A DNA stretch of 64,000 nt from Methylobacterium sp. DB0501 (GCF_011043735.1 NZ_JAAKGV010000001.1:620001-684000); one strand, 5' to 3'. Positions 9,115 to 18,419 are shown, counted from the stretch's first letter. Numbers and translations are program-made. The notes: generated by a model not told the origin, from the letters alone.

Positions 9115-10041
9115 CTAAGCACCCGGCGCCTCCGACGCCATCACCAGCCGGATCAGCGCCCCCAGCGAGCCGACCTCCATCTTGCCCATCACCTTGGAGC
9201 GGTGGATCTCCACGGTCTTCGGGCTGATCGCGAGCTGGCGCCCGATCGCCTTCGAGGTCAGGCCCTCGGCCATCAGGGAGAGAACCTGCCGCTCCCGGGG
9301 CGTCAGCCGGGCGAGGCGCTCGCCGTAATCGGCGGGGCCGGTGCGCGGCTCGCCCGCCGGGGCACCGCCCTGGTCGAGGAGGAGCCGGATCGCGCCGGCG
9401 ACGATGCGGCGGGCGAGCACGACCGGGCGGCCGGTCGCCCGCGCGACGATCGCGCGGTCGCGCTCGTCGAAGGCGACCGAGTTCAGCACGATCACCTCGC
9501 AGCCGCCGAGATCGACGATGGCGCGGGCGAGCGCGTCGCGGTCGCCCGGCATCGCGTGCGTGATGCTGACCGGATAATCGGCGAGCGTGGGAAGCTGGAC
9601 CTCCTCGATCTGCCGGGCGATCGGCTGCACGATGCCGAGGCGCTGCTCCTCCGCCGCGAGCGCCCGGATGCCGGATTCGATGGCGCGCTGGGCGTTCACC
9701 ATCGGGGTCGGGCTGTCGAAGTCGCGCAGGAGCCCGGTCGAGAGGATCACCACGAGGTCGAACTCGCGCGGGCGCAGGGAGGCCAGGATCGCCGCCATGC
9801 GCTCGCCGACCGCCGCCTTCGAGACGACGACGTCCTCGCCGCTGCGCAGGCGCGTGACGAGCGACGCCTCGCCGATCCCGGGCACGAGCGCGGCGATCTC
9901 GGCCGGCGACAGCCCGTCGAGGGCGCCCCGCTCGACCGGCTCGATCGGTCCGTTCAGCTGGAGCAGGATCTCCGGGACGATGTCGTCCCGTGGGCTCTGG
10001 CCGGCCTCGATGAACACCACGCGCTTGAGGCGACCCGCCAC
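9115..10041 (-). CDS. AroM domain fused to a LuxR-type DNA-binding domain (putative one-component regulator)
   Basis: 308 residues. Residues 1-222 align over their whole length with the stand-alone AroM protein at 5444-6109 (GQSPR..D.VPE, GEAS..RLR.G, RRIVAGAIRLLL). After a Gly/Pro linker (about 223-240), residues 246-302 form a LuxR helix-turn-helix with LTPRERQVL at 246-254 and SPKTVEIHR at 273-281. The two Cys of the stand-alone protein are replaced by S101 and S188, which suggests a sensor domain that binds but no longer converts the ligand (inference). GTG start. It is divergent from DUF917-hyuA, which it probably controls together with the AroM/ABC operon. Confidence 0.85.
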   Translation of the reverse strand: MAGRLKRVVFIEAGQSPRDDIVPEILLQLNGPIEPVERGALDGLSPAEIAALVPGIGEASLVTRLRSGEDVVVSKAAVGERMAAILASLRPREFDLVVILSTGLLRDFDSPTPMVNAQRAIESGIRALAAEEQRLGIVQPIARQIEEVQLPTLADYPVSITHAMPGDRDALARAIVDLGGCEVIVLNSVAFDERDRAIVARATGRPVVLARRIVAGAIRLLLDQGGAPAGEPRTGPADYGERLARLTPRERQVLSLMAEGLTSKAIGRQLAISPKTVEIHRSKVMGKMEVGSLGALIRLVMASEAPGA

Positions 10042-10062
10042 GAAGAACCCGCTCCCGCCCGA

Positions 10063-10097
10063 TCCCGGGTAGGGGCCTCTCCGGATAGGCGAGGCCC
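10063..10097. promoter_or_regulatory. Dyad in the divergent AroM-LuxR / DUF917 promoter region
   Basis: GGGCCTC (10073-10079) and its complement GAGGCCC (10091-10097) are separated by 11 bases, a spacing of two to three helical half-turns suited to a dimeric regulator. TCCCGGG at 10063 and ATAGG at 10085, 15 bases apart, repeat the arrangement at 6151-6177. It is the best operator candidate for the LuxR-type protein encoded next to it. Confidence 0.45.
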
Positions 10098-10139
10098 GCG
10101 CCCGACCTTACCCTCGCTGCCCATCAGTGAGGAGGGGTC

Positions 10140-11219
10140 ATGATCCGCGAATTCGAGCCCGAGGAGATCCAGCCCCTCGGCATCGGTGCCTGGATCCTCG
10201 GCACCGGCGGCGGCGGCAGCCCGTACTTGGCGGAGCTCAACCTCAGGACCCTCTACACCGAAGGCAAGCGCTGCCGGCTGATCGACCCGCGGGCGCTCGA
10301 CGACGACGACCATGTGGCGGTCGTGTCGAAGATGGGCGCGCCGCTGGTCGGCCAGGAGCGGCTCGTCGACCCGGCGCACCTCGCCCGCGCCGTCCGGCTG
10401 ATGGAGGAGGTCACGGGCTACCGCTTCCGCGCCGTGATGAGCGTCGAGATCGGCGGCGGCAATGCCGTCTCGCCCTTCCTGGCGGCGGCGCATCTCGACA
10501 TTCCGGTGGTCGATGCCGACGCGATGGGGCGCGCTTATCCGGAGGCGCAGATGACGAGCTTCGCCATCGGCGACCTCACCATGTACCCGCTGACGCTCGT
10601 CGATTGCCGCGACAACGAGGTGGTGGTGGCCCGCGCCGCCTCCTGGACCTGGATGGAGCGGATCTCCCGCAAGGCCTGCACCGAGGTCGGCTCGACCGCC
10701 GCCACCTGCAAGGCGCCGCGCACCGGGCGCGAGGTCAAGGAGTGGGGCGTCCTCGACACCGTCACCAAGGCCACGGGTCTCGGCCGGGCGGTGCTCGAGG
10801 CGCGGGCCGCCCATGCCGACCCGGTCGCCGCCGTGGTCGCGCACGAGGGCGGGAAGGTGCTGTTCCGCGGCAAGATCGGCGACATCGACCGTACCGCGAC
10901 CGGCGGCTTCCTGCGCGGCAGCGCCCGCATCGACGGGCTCGGCGACGATGCCGGCAGCCGCATGGAGCTCGCCTTCCAGAACGAGTGGGCGGTCGGTTTC
11001 CGGGACGGGACACCGGTCGTGATGACGCCGGACCTGATCTGCGTCCTCGATACGGTCTCGGGCGAGGCGATCGGCACCGAGACGGCGCGCTACGGCCAGC
11101 GGGTGACGGTGGTGGCCCTGCCGGCGCCCGGGATCCTGCTCTCGCCAAAGGGGCTCGCCCATGTCGGCCCGCGAGCCTTCGGCTACGACATCGACTTCAC
11201 CTCGGTCTTCGCATCATGA
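10140..11219 (+). CDS. DUF917 family protein (S-methyl-thiohydantoin desulfurase family)
   Basis: 359 residues, normal for the family. The conserved N-terminal GTGGGGSPY is at residues 21-29, followed by GGGNAVSPFLAAAHLDIPVVDADAMGRAYPE in the first half. A strong GAGGAGGGG precedes the ATG. As I recall, members of this family were linked to desulfuration of thiohydantoin intermediates, and they are commonly encoded beside hydantoinase/oxoprolinase proteins, as here: its TGA overlaps the next ATG (ATGA). A role in opening or modifying a hydantoin-like ring is inference; the exact substrate is unknown. Confidence 0.8.
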   Translation: MIREFEPEEIQPLGIGAWILGTGGGGSPYLAELNLRTLYTEGKRCRLIDPRALDDDDHVAVVSKMGAPLVGQERLVDPAHLARAVRLMEEVTGYRFRAVMSVEIGGGNAVSPFLAAAHLDIPVVDADAMGRAYPEAQMTSFAIGDLTMYPLTLVDCRDNEVVVARAASWTWMERISRKACTEVGSTAATCKAPRTGREVKEWGVLDTVTKATGLGRAVLEARAAHADPVAAVVAHEGGKVLFRGKIGDIDRTATGGFLRGSARIDGLGDDAGSRMELAFQNEWAVGFRDGTPVVMTPDLICVLDTVSGEAIGTETARYGQRVTVVALPAPGILLSPKGLAHVGPRAFGYDIDFTSVFAS

Positions 11220-12760
11220 AGCGCATCGGCATCGACGTCGGCGGCACCAACACGGATGCCGTGCTGATCGACGGCACGCAGGTCCTCGGCGCCGTCAAGA
11301 CGCCCACCACCGCCGACGTGATGTCGGGGGTGCGCACCGTCATCCGCGATCTCGGGGCGGCGGCCCCGCTCCAGGGCATCGACGCCGTGATGATCGGCAC
11401 GACGCACTTCACCAACGCGGTGGTCGAGCGCGCCCGGCTCGAACGCATCGGGGCGATCCGCATTGCGTTGCCTGCCGCCCGCTCCCTGCCGCCGACGGTG
11501 GACTGGCCGGACGACCTGCGCGCCGCCGTCGATCCTTTGTCGGTCATGGTGGCGGGCGGCCACGAATATGACGGGCGCGAGCTGGTCCCCCTCGACCGCG
11601 CGGCGATCCGGGACGCGGCGTCCCGCATCCGCGACGCCGGCATCACCTCGGTCGGCATCACCGCCCTGTTCTCGCCGCTAACGGCGATCTGCGAGGAGGA
11701 GGCGGCGGAGATCGTCCGCGCCGTGATCCCGGGCGCGCGGATCACGCTGTCGCACACGCTCGGCCGCATCGGGCTCCTGGAGCGCGAGAACGTCACGCTG
11801 CTCAACGCGGCGCTGCAATCCCTGGGCTTGCGGACGGTGGCCGCCTTCGAGGAAGCGCTCTCCGCCTCCGGCATCGCGGCGCCGTTCTTCCTGACCCAGA
11901 ACGACGGCACGGTCGTGCTGGCGGAGGTCGCGGCGGCCAACCCCGTCCACTCCTTCGCCTCCGGCCCGACCAACTCGATGCGCGGCGCCGCCTTCCTGTC
12001 GGGACGCGACGGCGCGATGGTGGTGGATGTCGGGGGGACGACGAGCGACGTCGGCTCGCTCGTCAACGGCTTCCCGCGCGAGGCCAACAACGTCGTGGCG
12101 ATCGGCGGCGTGCGCACGCTGTTCCGCATGCCCGACCTGCTGCCGATGGCGCTCGGCGGCGGCACGATCATCGATCCCGCCACGGGTGCGATCGGGCCGC
12201 GCTCCGTCGGCTACCGTATCACCGAGAAGGCGCTGGTCTTCGGCGGCGACACGCTGACGGCGACCGACATCGCCGTGGCGGCAGGCCGCGTCGAGATCGG
12301 CGACCGCGACCGCGTGCGCAATCTCGATCCCGGCTTCGTCGCCGCGATGCTGGCGCGCATCGCCGGGATGGTCGAGGAGGGCGTCGACCGGATGAAGAGT
12401 TCGGGCAGCGCGACCGAACTCGTCGCGGTGGGCGGCGGCGCTTTCCTGGTTCCGGACCGGCTTGAGGGCGTCAGCGAGGTCGTGCGCGTCGCCCATGCCG
12501 GCGTCGCCAACGCGCTCGGCGCCGCGATGGCGCAGATCTCGGGAGAGGTCGATCAGATCTTCTCCGACCTCTCCCGCGACGCGGCGCTCGCCGAGGCGCA
12601 GGCGATCGCCGAGCGCCGGGCGGTCGAGGCCGGGGCCGAGCCCGGCAGCCTCAAGGTCATCGAGGTCGAAGACATCCCGATCGCCTATCTGCCCGGCGGG
12701 GCCCGCCGCGTCCGCGCCCGCGTCGTCGGCGACGTGCGGGAGCGCGCGACCGTCGCCTGA
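11216..12760 (+). CDS. Hydantoinase/oxoprolinase family protein (HyuA-like, ASKHA ATPase fold)
   Basis: 514 residues. The N-terminal phosphate loop IGIDVGGTNTDAVLID (about residues 4-19) and a second actin-like loop VVDVGGTTSDVG (about 270-281) mark the Hydantoinase_A fold, which couples ATP to opening of lactam or hydantoin rings. ALGGGTIID and AVGGGAF follow in the C-terminal half. No HyuB-type subunit is encoded here; the partner is the preceding DUF917 gene, coupled by a 4-base overlap. This arrangement matches the single-subunit DUF917-associated branch. The substrate is unproven. Confidence 0.85.
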   Translation: MKRIGIDVGGTNTDAVLIDGTQVLGAVKTPTTADVMSGVRTVIRDLGAAAPLQGIDAVMIGTTHFTNAVVERARLERIGAIRIALPAARSLPPTVDWPDDLRAAVDPLSVMVAGGHEYDGRELVPLDRAAIRDAASRIRDAGITSVGITALFSPLTAICEEEAAEIVRAVIPGARITLSHTLGRIGLLERENVTLLNAALQSLGLRTVAAFEEALSASGIAAPFFLTQNDGTVVLAEVAAANPVHSFASGPTNSMRGAAFLSGRDGAMVVDVGGTTSDVGSLVNGFPREANNVVAIGGVRTLFRMPDLLPMALGGGTIIDPATGAIGPRSVGYRITEKALVFGGDTLTATDIAVAAGRVEIGDRDRVRNLDPGFVAAMLARIAGMVEEGVDRMKSSGSATELVAVGGGAFLVPDRLEGVSEVVRVAHAGVANALGAAMAQISGEVDQIFSDLSRDAALAEAQAIAERRAVEAGAEPGSLKVIEVEDIPIAYLPGGARRVRARVVGDVRERATVA

Positions 12761-12997
12761 GGGAGGACGCACCGCGACCGGCGGCGTCACCGCCGCTCCT
12801 GACCGCCGCCGCCCGGGGTGACCTGGGACCGCGTCGCCTTCGAGCGCGGGCAGATCGACCCGCGTACCAGCGATACCGGCCCGCTCAAGGCGCGCGCGAT
12901 CGTTCCAATGACCGCATGACTCCCCGCGGCGCCCAGCAAGGCACAGCGCGAGGCTTGGGCCGCCACGGCTCTTTGTGGTATTTTCAATGGTTTAGGA
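12761..12997. other. Gene-free stretch between hyuA-like gene and tRNA
   Basis: 237 bases. A GC hairpin (CGGCGG/CCGCCG, 12779-12795) follows the hyuA-like stop and could act as a weak terminator. A plus-strand frame of 33 codons from a GTG at 12820 reads VTWDRVAFERGQIDP... and may be the tail of a lost gene, but I recognise no family. Confidence 0.4.
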
Positions 12998-13073
12998 TGG
13001 TGGGCCCGGCAGGACTCGAACCTGCAACCAGACCGTTATGAGCGGTCGGCTCTAACCATTGAGCTACAGGCCC
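12998..13073 (-). tRNA. tRNA with CAU anticodon, probably tRNA-Ile2 (lysidine-modified)
   Basis: Minus strand, 76 bases with encoded CCA. The acceptor GGGCCTG pairs with CGGGCCC (one G-U), the anticodon stem GACCG/CGGTC encloses CTCATAA giving CAU, and the T arm holds GGTTCGAGTCC. The initiator features are absent. The D-arm TAGCTCAATGGTTAGAGC and the overall body resemble bacterial tRNA-Ile2 more than elongator tRNA-Met, but the two cannot be separated for certain by eye. Confidence 0.9.
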
Positions 13074-13200
13074 TCGGGCTTCGTTCTCAATGCCTTATCT
13101 GCCATCGGGCTGCAGCGTCGGCGACAGGAAACCCTGCCCGTAGGTACCTGGGCCCGGGGCGTCCGGCAAGCCCCTGCACCACCGGTTCCGCCGCGCAGCC

Positions 13201-13983
13201 TCACCGTCCGGAGGCGGCCCGGCTCGGCGGGGCGTCGTCGACCGAGAGGCTGCCGAGATAGGTCTCGACCACGCGCGCATCGCCCTGGAGGGTGCGGCTG
13301 TCGCCCTCCAGCACCACGGTGCCGCCGTCGAGGACGTAGCCGTGATCGGCGATCCGGAGCGCCGCGCGGGCGTTCTGCTCGACGAGCAGGATCGCCACGC
13401 CTTCGTCGCGCAGGCGCGCCACCGTGCGCATCACCTCGGCGACGATGAGCGGCGCGAGGCCGAGGCTCGGCTCGTCGAGCATCAGGAGGCGCGGGCGGCC
13501 CATGAGCGCACGGGCCATGGCGAGCATCTGGCGCTCGCCGCCCGAGAGCGTGCCGGCCTGCTGGCGCCGGCGCTCGGCGAGGCGGGGGAAGAGGCGGTAC
13601 ATCTCGCCGAGATCGCCCCCTCCACTGGCCATACCCCCTGCCATGCCCCCTGCCTTGCCCCGGAACCGGAAGGCGCCGAGCTTCAGGTTGTCCTCGACGC
13701 TCATGGTCGAGAACAGCTCGCGGCGCTCGGGGATCAGGCTCAGGCCTCGCGCCACCCGGGCCTCGACGGGCAGCCGCGTCAGGTCGGTGCCCTCGAAGCG
13801 GATGCGGCCGCGGGCCGGCAGCACCCCCATCAGGGCGTTGAGGAGCGTGGTCTTGCCGGCGCCGTTGGCGCCCAGCACCGTGACGAGCCGTCCGGGCCCG
13901 ACCGTGAGGGACACGCCGCGCACCGCCTCGACCTTGCCGTAGGCGACGACGAGGTTCTCCGCTTCGAGCATCGGATGCGTCAT
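13201..13983 (-). CDS. livF: Branched-chain amino acid-type ABC transporter ATP-binding protein (LivF-like)
   Basis: 260-residue ATPase with Walker [10 protein letters not shown] at about residues 36-44, signature LSGGERQML and Walker [14 protein letters not shown], the pattern that separates LivF from LivG. A Gly/Met-rich insertion ([14 protein letters not shown]) sits before the signature helix. Its ATG overlaps the stop of the fused livMG gene by 4 bases. Last gene of a livK-livH-livMG-livF series. The divergent paa genes suggest it takes up phenylacetate or another aromatic acid rather than amino acids (inference). Confidence 0.9.
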   Translation of the reverse strand: MTHPMLEAENLVVAYGKVEAVRGVSLTVGPGRLVTVLGANGAGKTTLLNALMGVLPARGRIRFEGTDLTRLPVEARVARGLSLIPERRELFSTMSVEDNLKLGAFRFRGKAGGMAGGMASGGGDLGEMYRLFPRLAERRRQQAGTLSGGERQMLAMARALMGRPRLLMLDEPSLGLAPLIVAEVMRTVARLRDEGVAILLVEQNARAALRIADHGYVLDGGTVVLEGDSRTLQGDARVVETYLGSLSVDDAPPSRAASGR

Positions 13984-15758
13984 GCGGCGCTCCCCAGATA
14001 GGCCTCGACCACCGCCGGGTCGCGGCGGACCGCGGCGGGGGCTCCCTCGCACAGCTTGGCGCCGAAATTCATCACCACCAGCCGGTCGGCGAGCCCCATC
14101 ACGAAATCCATGTCGTGCTCGACGAGCAGGATGCCGAGGCCTTCCTGGCGCAGCCGGCGCAGCAGGTCGCCGAGCGCCTGCTTCTCCTGATGGCGAAGCC
14201 CTGCGGCCGGCTCGTCGAGGAGGAGGAGCCGGGGGCCGAGGCAGAGGGCGCGGGCGATCTCCACGATACGCTGCTGGCCGAGCGCCAGGCTGCCCGCCGG
14301 CAGGTCGCGGCAGGCCGACAATCCGACCCGAGCGAGCTGCCTTTCGGCCTCGGCGAAGAGGGCGGCCTCTTCCGCTGCATCGAGCCCGAGCGCGCCGCGG
14401 AACGGCCCGGCCGACCCGCGCAGATGGGCACCGAGCGCCACGTTCTCGATCACCGACATGCCGGCCACCAGCTTGACGTGCTGGAAGGTGCGGGCGCAGC
14501 CGAGCCGGGCGATGCGCCGGGCCGGCAGGCCGGTCACCTCGCGGTCGCCGAGGCGGACCGCCCCGGAGGTCAGCCGCGCGACCCCGGTGACGAGGTTGAA
14601 GGTGGTGCTCTTGCCGGCGCCGTTCGGCCCGATCAGCGCCACCACCTCGCCGGCCGCCACCGAGAAGCCGATGTCGTTGACCGCGACGAGGCCGCCGAAG
14701 GTCTTTCGCAGGCGCGAGGCTTCGAGCAGGGCCGTGCCGGGGGCGGCGGCCGGGCGCGGCGCCAGCGGCGCGGTCGCCGGCCCGCGATCGGGCGGGGCGG
14801 AGACCGTGCGGCGGACGATCAGCGGCCACAGCCCGTCCGGCGCGCGCTGGAGCATCAGCACCAGCAGGATCCCGAACACGATCGCCTCGAAGTTGCCCTG
14901 GGCCCCGAAGACCAGCGGCAGCACGTTCTGGAGCTGGTCCTTCAGCACCGTCACCAGCACGGCGCCGAACACGCCGCCGCCGATCGAGCCGGCCCCGCCG
15001 ATCACCGCCATCAGCAGGTACTCGATGCCGGCATTGATGCCGAACGGCGTCGGGTTGATGGCGCGCTGGATATGGGCGTAGAGCCAGCCCGAGAGCGCCG
15101 CCAGCATCGCCGCGTAGACGAAGGCGACGACCTTCACCCGCGCGGTATCGACCCCGAAGGATTCCGCCGCCACGACCCCGCCTTTCAGCGCCCGGATCGC
15201 CCGGCCGGTGCGCGAGCGCAGCAGGCGGTGGGTGAGCCACAGGCAGACGCCTAAGAACCCCCAGGTCAGCAGCAGCGCCTCGCCGCCGCCGAGGACGGAA
15301 AAGCCGAGGATCGTGATCGGCGGCAGGCCGGTCAGGCCGTCGTAGCGGCCGAGCGCATCGGTGTTGCCGAGCACGTAGAAGAACGAGATGTTCCAGGCGA
15401 TCGTGCCGAGCGGCAGGTAATGGCCCGACAGGCGCAAGGTGATCGCGCCGATGATCCAGGCGGCGGCGGCCGACAGCAGCAGGGCGACCGGCAGCGACAG
15501 CCAGGGCGACAGGCCGCCTTGCGTGGTCAGCAGGGCGGTGGCGTAGGCGCTGATGCCGACGAACATCGCCTGCCCGAAGGAGGTGATGCCGGCGACCCCG
15601 GTGAGCACCACGAGCCCCGTGACCACGATGGCCGAGAGCCCCGCATAGGTCATGAGCGTGAGCCAGAACGGCGGCACGCCGGGCAGGACGGGGAGGGCGA
15701 CGATCAGGAGGGCGGTCAGGCCGGCCAGCAGGCGGGTGGGAGTGAAACGGGCGGGCAT
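13980..15758 (-). CDS. Fused LivM permease - LivG ATPase
   Basis: 592 residues. Residues 1 to about 310 form a LivM-type permease with roughly eight to ten hydrophobic helices and the [19 protein letters not shown] motif. After a Pro/Ala-rich linker (about 315-335) a LivG-type ATPase follows, with [27 protein letters not shown] and [11 protein letters not shown]. Separate genes are usual in E. coli, but such permease-ATPase fusions are known. The fusion fixes a 1:1 link of the membrane and motor parts. Start ATG lies one base after the livH stop. Confidence 0.9.
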   Translation of the reverse strand: MPARFTPTRLLAGLTALLIVALPVLPGVPPFWLTLMTYAGLSAIVVTGLVVLTGVAGITSFGQAMFVGISAYATALLTTQGGLSPWLSLPVALLLSAAAAWIIGAITLRLSGHYLPLGTIAWNISFFYVLGNTDALGRYDGLTGLPPITILGFSVLGGGEALLLTWGFLGVCLWLTHRLLRSRTGRAIRALKGGVVAAESFGVDTARVKVVAFVYAAMLAALSGWLYAHIQRAINPTPFGINAGIEYLLMAVIGGAGSIGGGVFGAVLVTVLKDQLQNVLPLVFGAQGNFEAIVFGILLVLMLQRAPDGLWPLIVRRTVSAPPDRGPATAPLAPRPAAAPGTALLEASRLRKTFGGLVAVNDIGFSVAAGEVVALIGPNGAGKSTTFNLVTGVARLTSGAVRLGDREVTGLPARRIARLGCARTFQHVKLVAGMSVIENVALGAHLRGSAGPFRGALGLDAAEEAALFAEAERQLARVGLSACRDLPAGSLALGQQRIVEIARALCLGPRLLLLDEPAAGLRHQEKQALGDLLRRLRQEGLGILLVEHDMDFVMGLADRLVVMNFGAKLCEGAPAAVRRDPAVVEAYLGSAA

Positions 15759-15759
15759 C

Positions 15760-16797
15760 TTACTCCTCGTCCTCGATCGGGGCCGAGCGCAGGGAGCGCC
15801 AGAGCAGGACCGGGATGATCGCCATGAACACGATCACTTCCTTGAAGGCGCTGGCCTCGAACGAGGCGACGGATTCGATGATGCCGACCAGGATCGCGGC
15901 GGCCGCCGCCGCCGGGTAGCTCGCCAAGCCCCCGATGATCGCCGCGACGAAGCCCTTGAGGCCGATCAGGAAGCCGGTGTCGTAGTAGACGGTGGTGAGC
16001 GGCGCGATCAGCACGCCCGACAGCGCCCCGATGAAGGCCGCGACCGAAAAGCTGAGCCGGCCGGCGAGCGAGGGCGCGATGCCCATCAGCCGGGCGCCGA
16101 GCCGGTTGACCGCGGTGGCGATCAGCGCCTTGCCGAGGAGGGTGCGCGAGAAGAACAGCCACAAGCCGAGGATGATCGCCAGCGTCAGGCCGATCATCCA
16201 CAGCGACTGGCCGCTGACCAGGAGGGGGCCGGCCGGGAACGAGGCCTCCGACAGGGGCGGGGTGCGCGAGCCTTCCGCGCCGAAGAAGACGAGGCCGAGG
16301 CCGGTCAGCGCCAGGTGCACGCCGACCGAGGCGATCAGGAGCACCAGCACCGAGGCCTGGGCGAGCGGCCGGAACGCCACCGCGTGCAGGAAGCCGCCCA
16401 TCGGCGTCACGATGGCGAGCGTGACCAGGATCTCGATCAGCAGGCCGGGTTTCGCCGGCGCCAGGAACCAAGCGGCCGCCGCCACGAGGGCCGGCAGGGC
16501 GAGGTCGCGGAGCGCGAGGCGCAGGAGCGTCCGGCCGTCGAGGGTGTGGCGCGCCTCGGCGCAATCGGCCAGGAAGGCGAGCCCCCCGAGGCCCAGCAGC
16601 AGCGGCACGGTGCCCGGCAGGGTGCCGGCCTCCAGGCTCGCCAGCGTCAGCGCCCCGTAGGCGACGAACTCGCCCTGCGGGATCAGGATCACCCGGGTGA
16701 CGGTGAAGACCAGGACCAGCGACAGGGCGATCAGCGCATAGATCGCGCCGTTCACGACGCCGTCCTGGAGGAGGAGAAGGAGGATCGTGGCGTCCAC
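15760..16797 (-). CDS. livH: Branched-chain amino acid-type ABC transporter permease (LivH-like)
   Basis: 345-residue membrane permease with GTG start. It opens with the LivH pattern DGVVNGAIYALIALSLVLVFTVTRVILIPQGEF. It is somewhat longer than a typical LivH (about 300) because of an extra hydrophilic loop (ADCAEARHTLDGRTLLRL) near residue 80. The permease loop GIAPSLAGRLSFSVAAFIGALSGVLIAPLTTVYY is in the C-terminal half. A 300-base gap with a REP-like repeat separates it from livK. Confidence 0.9.
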   Translation of the reverse strand: MDATILLLLLQDGVVNGAIYALIALSLVLVFTVTRVILIPQGEFVAYGALTLASLEAGTLPGTVPLLLGLGGLAFLADCAEARHTLDGRTLLRLALRDLALPALVAAAAWFLAPAKPGLLIEILVTLAIVTPMGGFLHAVAFRPLAQASVLVLLIASVGVHLALTGLGLVFFGAEGSRTPPLSEASFPAGPLLVSGQSLWMIGLTLAIILGLWLFFSRTLLGKALIATAVNRLGARLMGIAPSLAGRLSFSVAAFIGALSGVLIAPLTTVYYDTGFLIGLKGFVAAIIGGLASYPAAAAAAILVGIIESVASFEASAFKEVIVFMAIIPVLLWRSLRSAPIEDEE

Positions 16798-16874
16798 GGC
16801 GGAGAACTCGGGCTGTCTCTATGACTGAGTTATCGATGTCTGGGCTTTATCGACGCGCTGAACCCCGCCGTGTC

Positions 16875-16904
16875 ATTCCGGGGCCGCGCAGCGGAGCCCG
16901 GAAT
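16875..16904. repeat. REP-like palindromic repeat between livK and livH
   Basis: ATTCCGGG (16875-16882) pairs with CCCGGAAT (16897-16904). Related CATTCC/TCCCGGG...GGATGAC dyads occur at 19795-19834, 27487-27522 and 45218-45256, always outside genes. The rest of 16798-17094 holds further short repeats of the same composition and no gene. Confidence 0.6.
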
Positions 16905-17094
16905 CCAGGCGCCCCGGTGATGCGGGACGAGGCGGATGGTGTTCCGCTTCATCCGGCACCGTCAGCGGTCATGGGTCCCGGGCTCCACTGCGCGGACTCG
17001 GGATGACGCGGAGGGTGGCAAGGCTGCCGGGACCAAGATGTCGGCCGATCCCGTCTTCGACGCAGGATGATGTCGAAGGCGGCCCCGCCCCGCC

Positions 17095-18252
17095 TCAATT
17101 CGTCGCCGACAAGAGCTTCCAGCGGCCGTTCTCGATCGTCACCATCACGCGGGCGCGGTCGTCCTGGCCGACATGGTCGGTCGGGGTCATGTTGACGACG
17201 CCGTTGGTGTAGACGACGTCCTTCAGGCCCTCGAGCGCGTCGCGCAGGGCCGAGCGGAACTCGGGGGTTCCGGGCTTGGCGGTCTTGAGCGCGACGGGAA
17301 TCGCGTTCGCCAGCAGCACCTCGGCATCGTAGGCATGGCCGCCGAAGGTCGCCAGCGAGCCCGCCCCGAACTTCGCCTCGTAGGCCTTGGTGTAGTCGAG
17401 GGCGACCTTGCGCACCGGGTTCGATTCGGGGAGCTGCTCGGCCACCAGCAGCGGGCCCGCCGGCAGCACCGTGCCCTCGAGATCCTTGCCGCCGACGCGC
17501 AGGAAGTCCGCATTGGCGACGCCGTGGGTCTGGTAGTACTTGCCGGCGTAGCCACGCTCCTTGAGCGTCTTCTGCGGCAGCGCCGCGGGGGTGCCGGAGC
17601 CAGCGATCAGCACCGCGTCGGGCTTCGCCGCCATCACCTTCAGCGCCTGGCCGGTGACGCTGGTATCCGTCCGGGCGTAGCGCTCGGTCGCGGCGAGCTT
17701 GATGCCCTTGGCCTCGAGCCGCGGGGTGATCTCGGCGAGCCAGCCGTCGCCGTAGGCGTCGTTGAAGCCGATGAAGCCGACCGACTTCACGCCGGCCTTG
17801 GCCATGTGGGTGGCGATCGCCTCGGCCATCAGGCCGTCGTTCTGCGGCGCCTTGAACACCCAGCGGCGCTTGTCGTCCATCGGGGCGACGATCTTGGACG
17901 AGGCCGCGAGGCTGATCATCGGCACCTTGGCCTCGGCGGCGACCTCGACCATGGCGAGGGAGACCGGGGTCACCGACGAGCCGACGATGGCGTCGACCTT
18001 GTCGTCACTCGCCAGCTTGCGCGCGTTGGCGACGCCCTTGGTCGTGTCGGTCGCGTCGTCGAGGACGATCCACTCGACCTTCTGGCCGCCGATCTCCGTC
18101 GGCAGCAGCGTCACGGTGTTGGCCTGCGGGATGCCGAGCGACGCGGCCGGGCCGGTCTTGGCGATGGTCACGCCGATCTTGATCGGCTGCGCCAGCACGG
18201 GACTGGCCAGAACGGTGCCGGCGAGGGCGAGCGCCCAGACGATGCGCTTCAT
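17095..18252 (-). CDS. Branched-chain amino acid-type ABC transporter substrate-binding protein (LivK-like)
   Basis: 385-residue exported binding protein with signal peptide MKRIVWALALAGTVLASPVLAQ (cleavage near 22) and a Peripla_BP_6 fold: PIKIGVTIAKTGPAASLGIPQANT at the start, then VDAIVGSSVTPVSLAM and GFIGFNDAYGDGWL. First gene of the liv-type operon, facing the paaG gene across a 252-base promoter region. The binding-protein type is shared by amino acid and aromatic-acid importers; the paa neighbours favour an aromatic acid (inference). Confidence 0.9.
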   Translation of the reverse strand: MKRIVWALALAGTVLASPVLAQPIKIGVTIAKTGPAASLGIPQANTVTLLPTEIGGQKVEWIVLDDATDTTKGVANARKLASDDKVDAIVGSSVTPVSLAMVEVAAEAKVPMISLAASSKIVAPMDDKRRWVFKAPQNDGLMAEAIATHMAKAGVKSVGFIGFNDAYGDGWLAEITPRLEAKGIKLAATERYARTDTSVTGQALKVMAAKPDAVLIAGSGTPAALPQKTLKERGYAGKYYQTHGVANADFLRVGGKDLEGTVLPAGPLLVAEQLPESNPVRKVALDYTKAYEAKFGAGSLATFGGHAYDAEVLLANAIPVALKTAKPGTPEFRSALRDALEGLKDVVYTNGVVNMTPTDHVGQDDRARVMVTIENGRWKLLSATN

Positions 18253-18392
18253 GGTGGTGTCCTCCCCATTGCGGGCCGCGCCGGTTGGAACCCGGTCGCC
18301 GGCATCACGGGCTTCGTTGAGCCCGCCGATCGCTGCTTTGCAGTCCCGCGCGGCGTCCGTCCACCCTGGCGTTCGGCTAACGGCCTGCGCGT

Positions 18393-18419
18393 TTGACTTC
18401 GCCCGCACAGCTTTATAAT
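18393..18419 (+). promoter_or_regulatory. Sigma70-type promoter for the paaG-paaI-paaK-tetR genes
   Basis: TTGACT at 18393-18398 and TATAAT at 18414-18419, spacing 15 (short but with near-consensus boxes). It is followed directly by an imperfect palindrome at 18421-18436 and, 85 bases later, by the paaG start. Confidence 0.6.
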
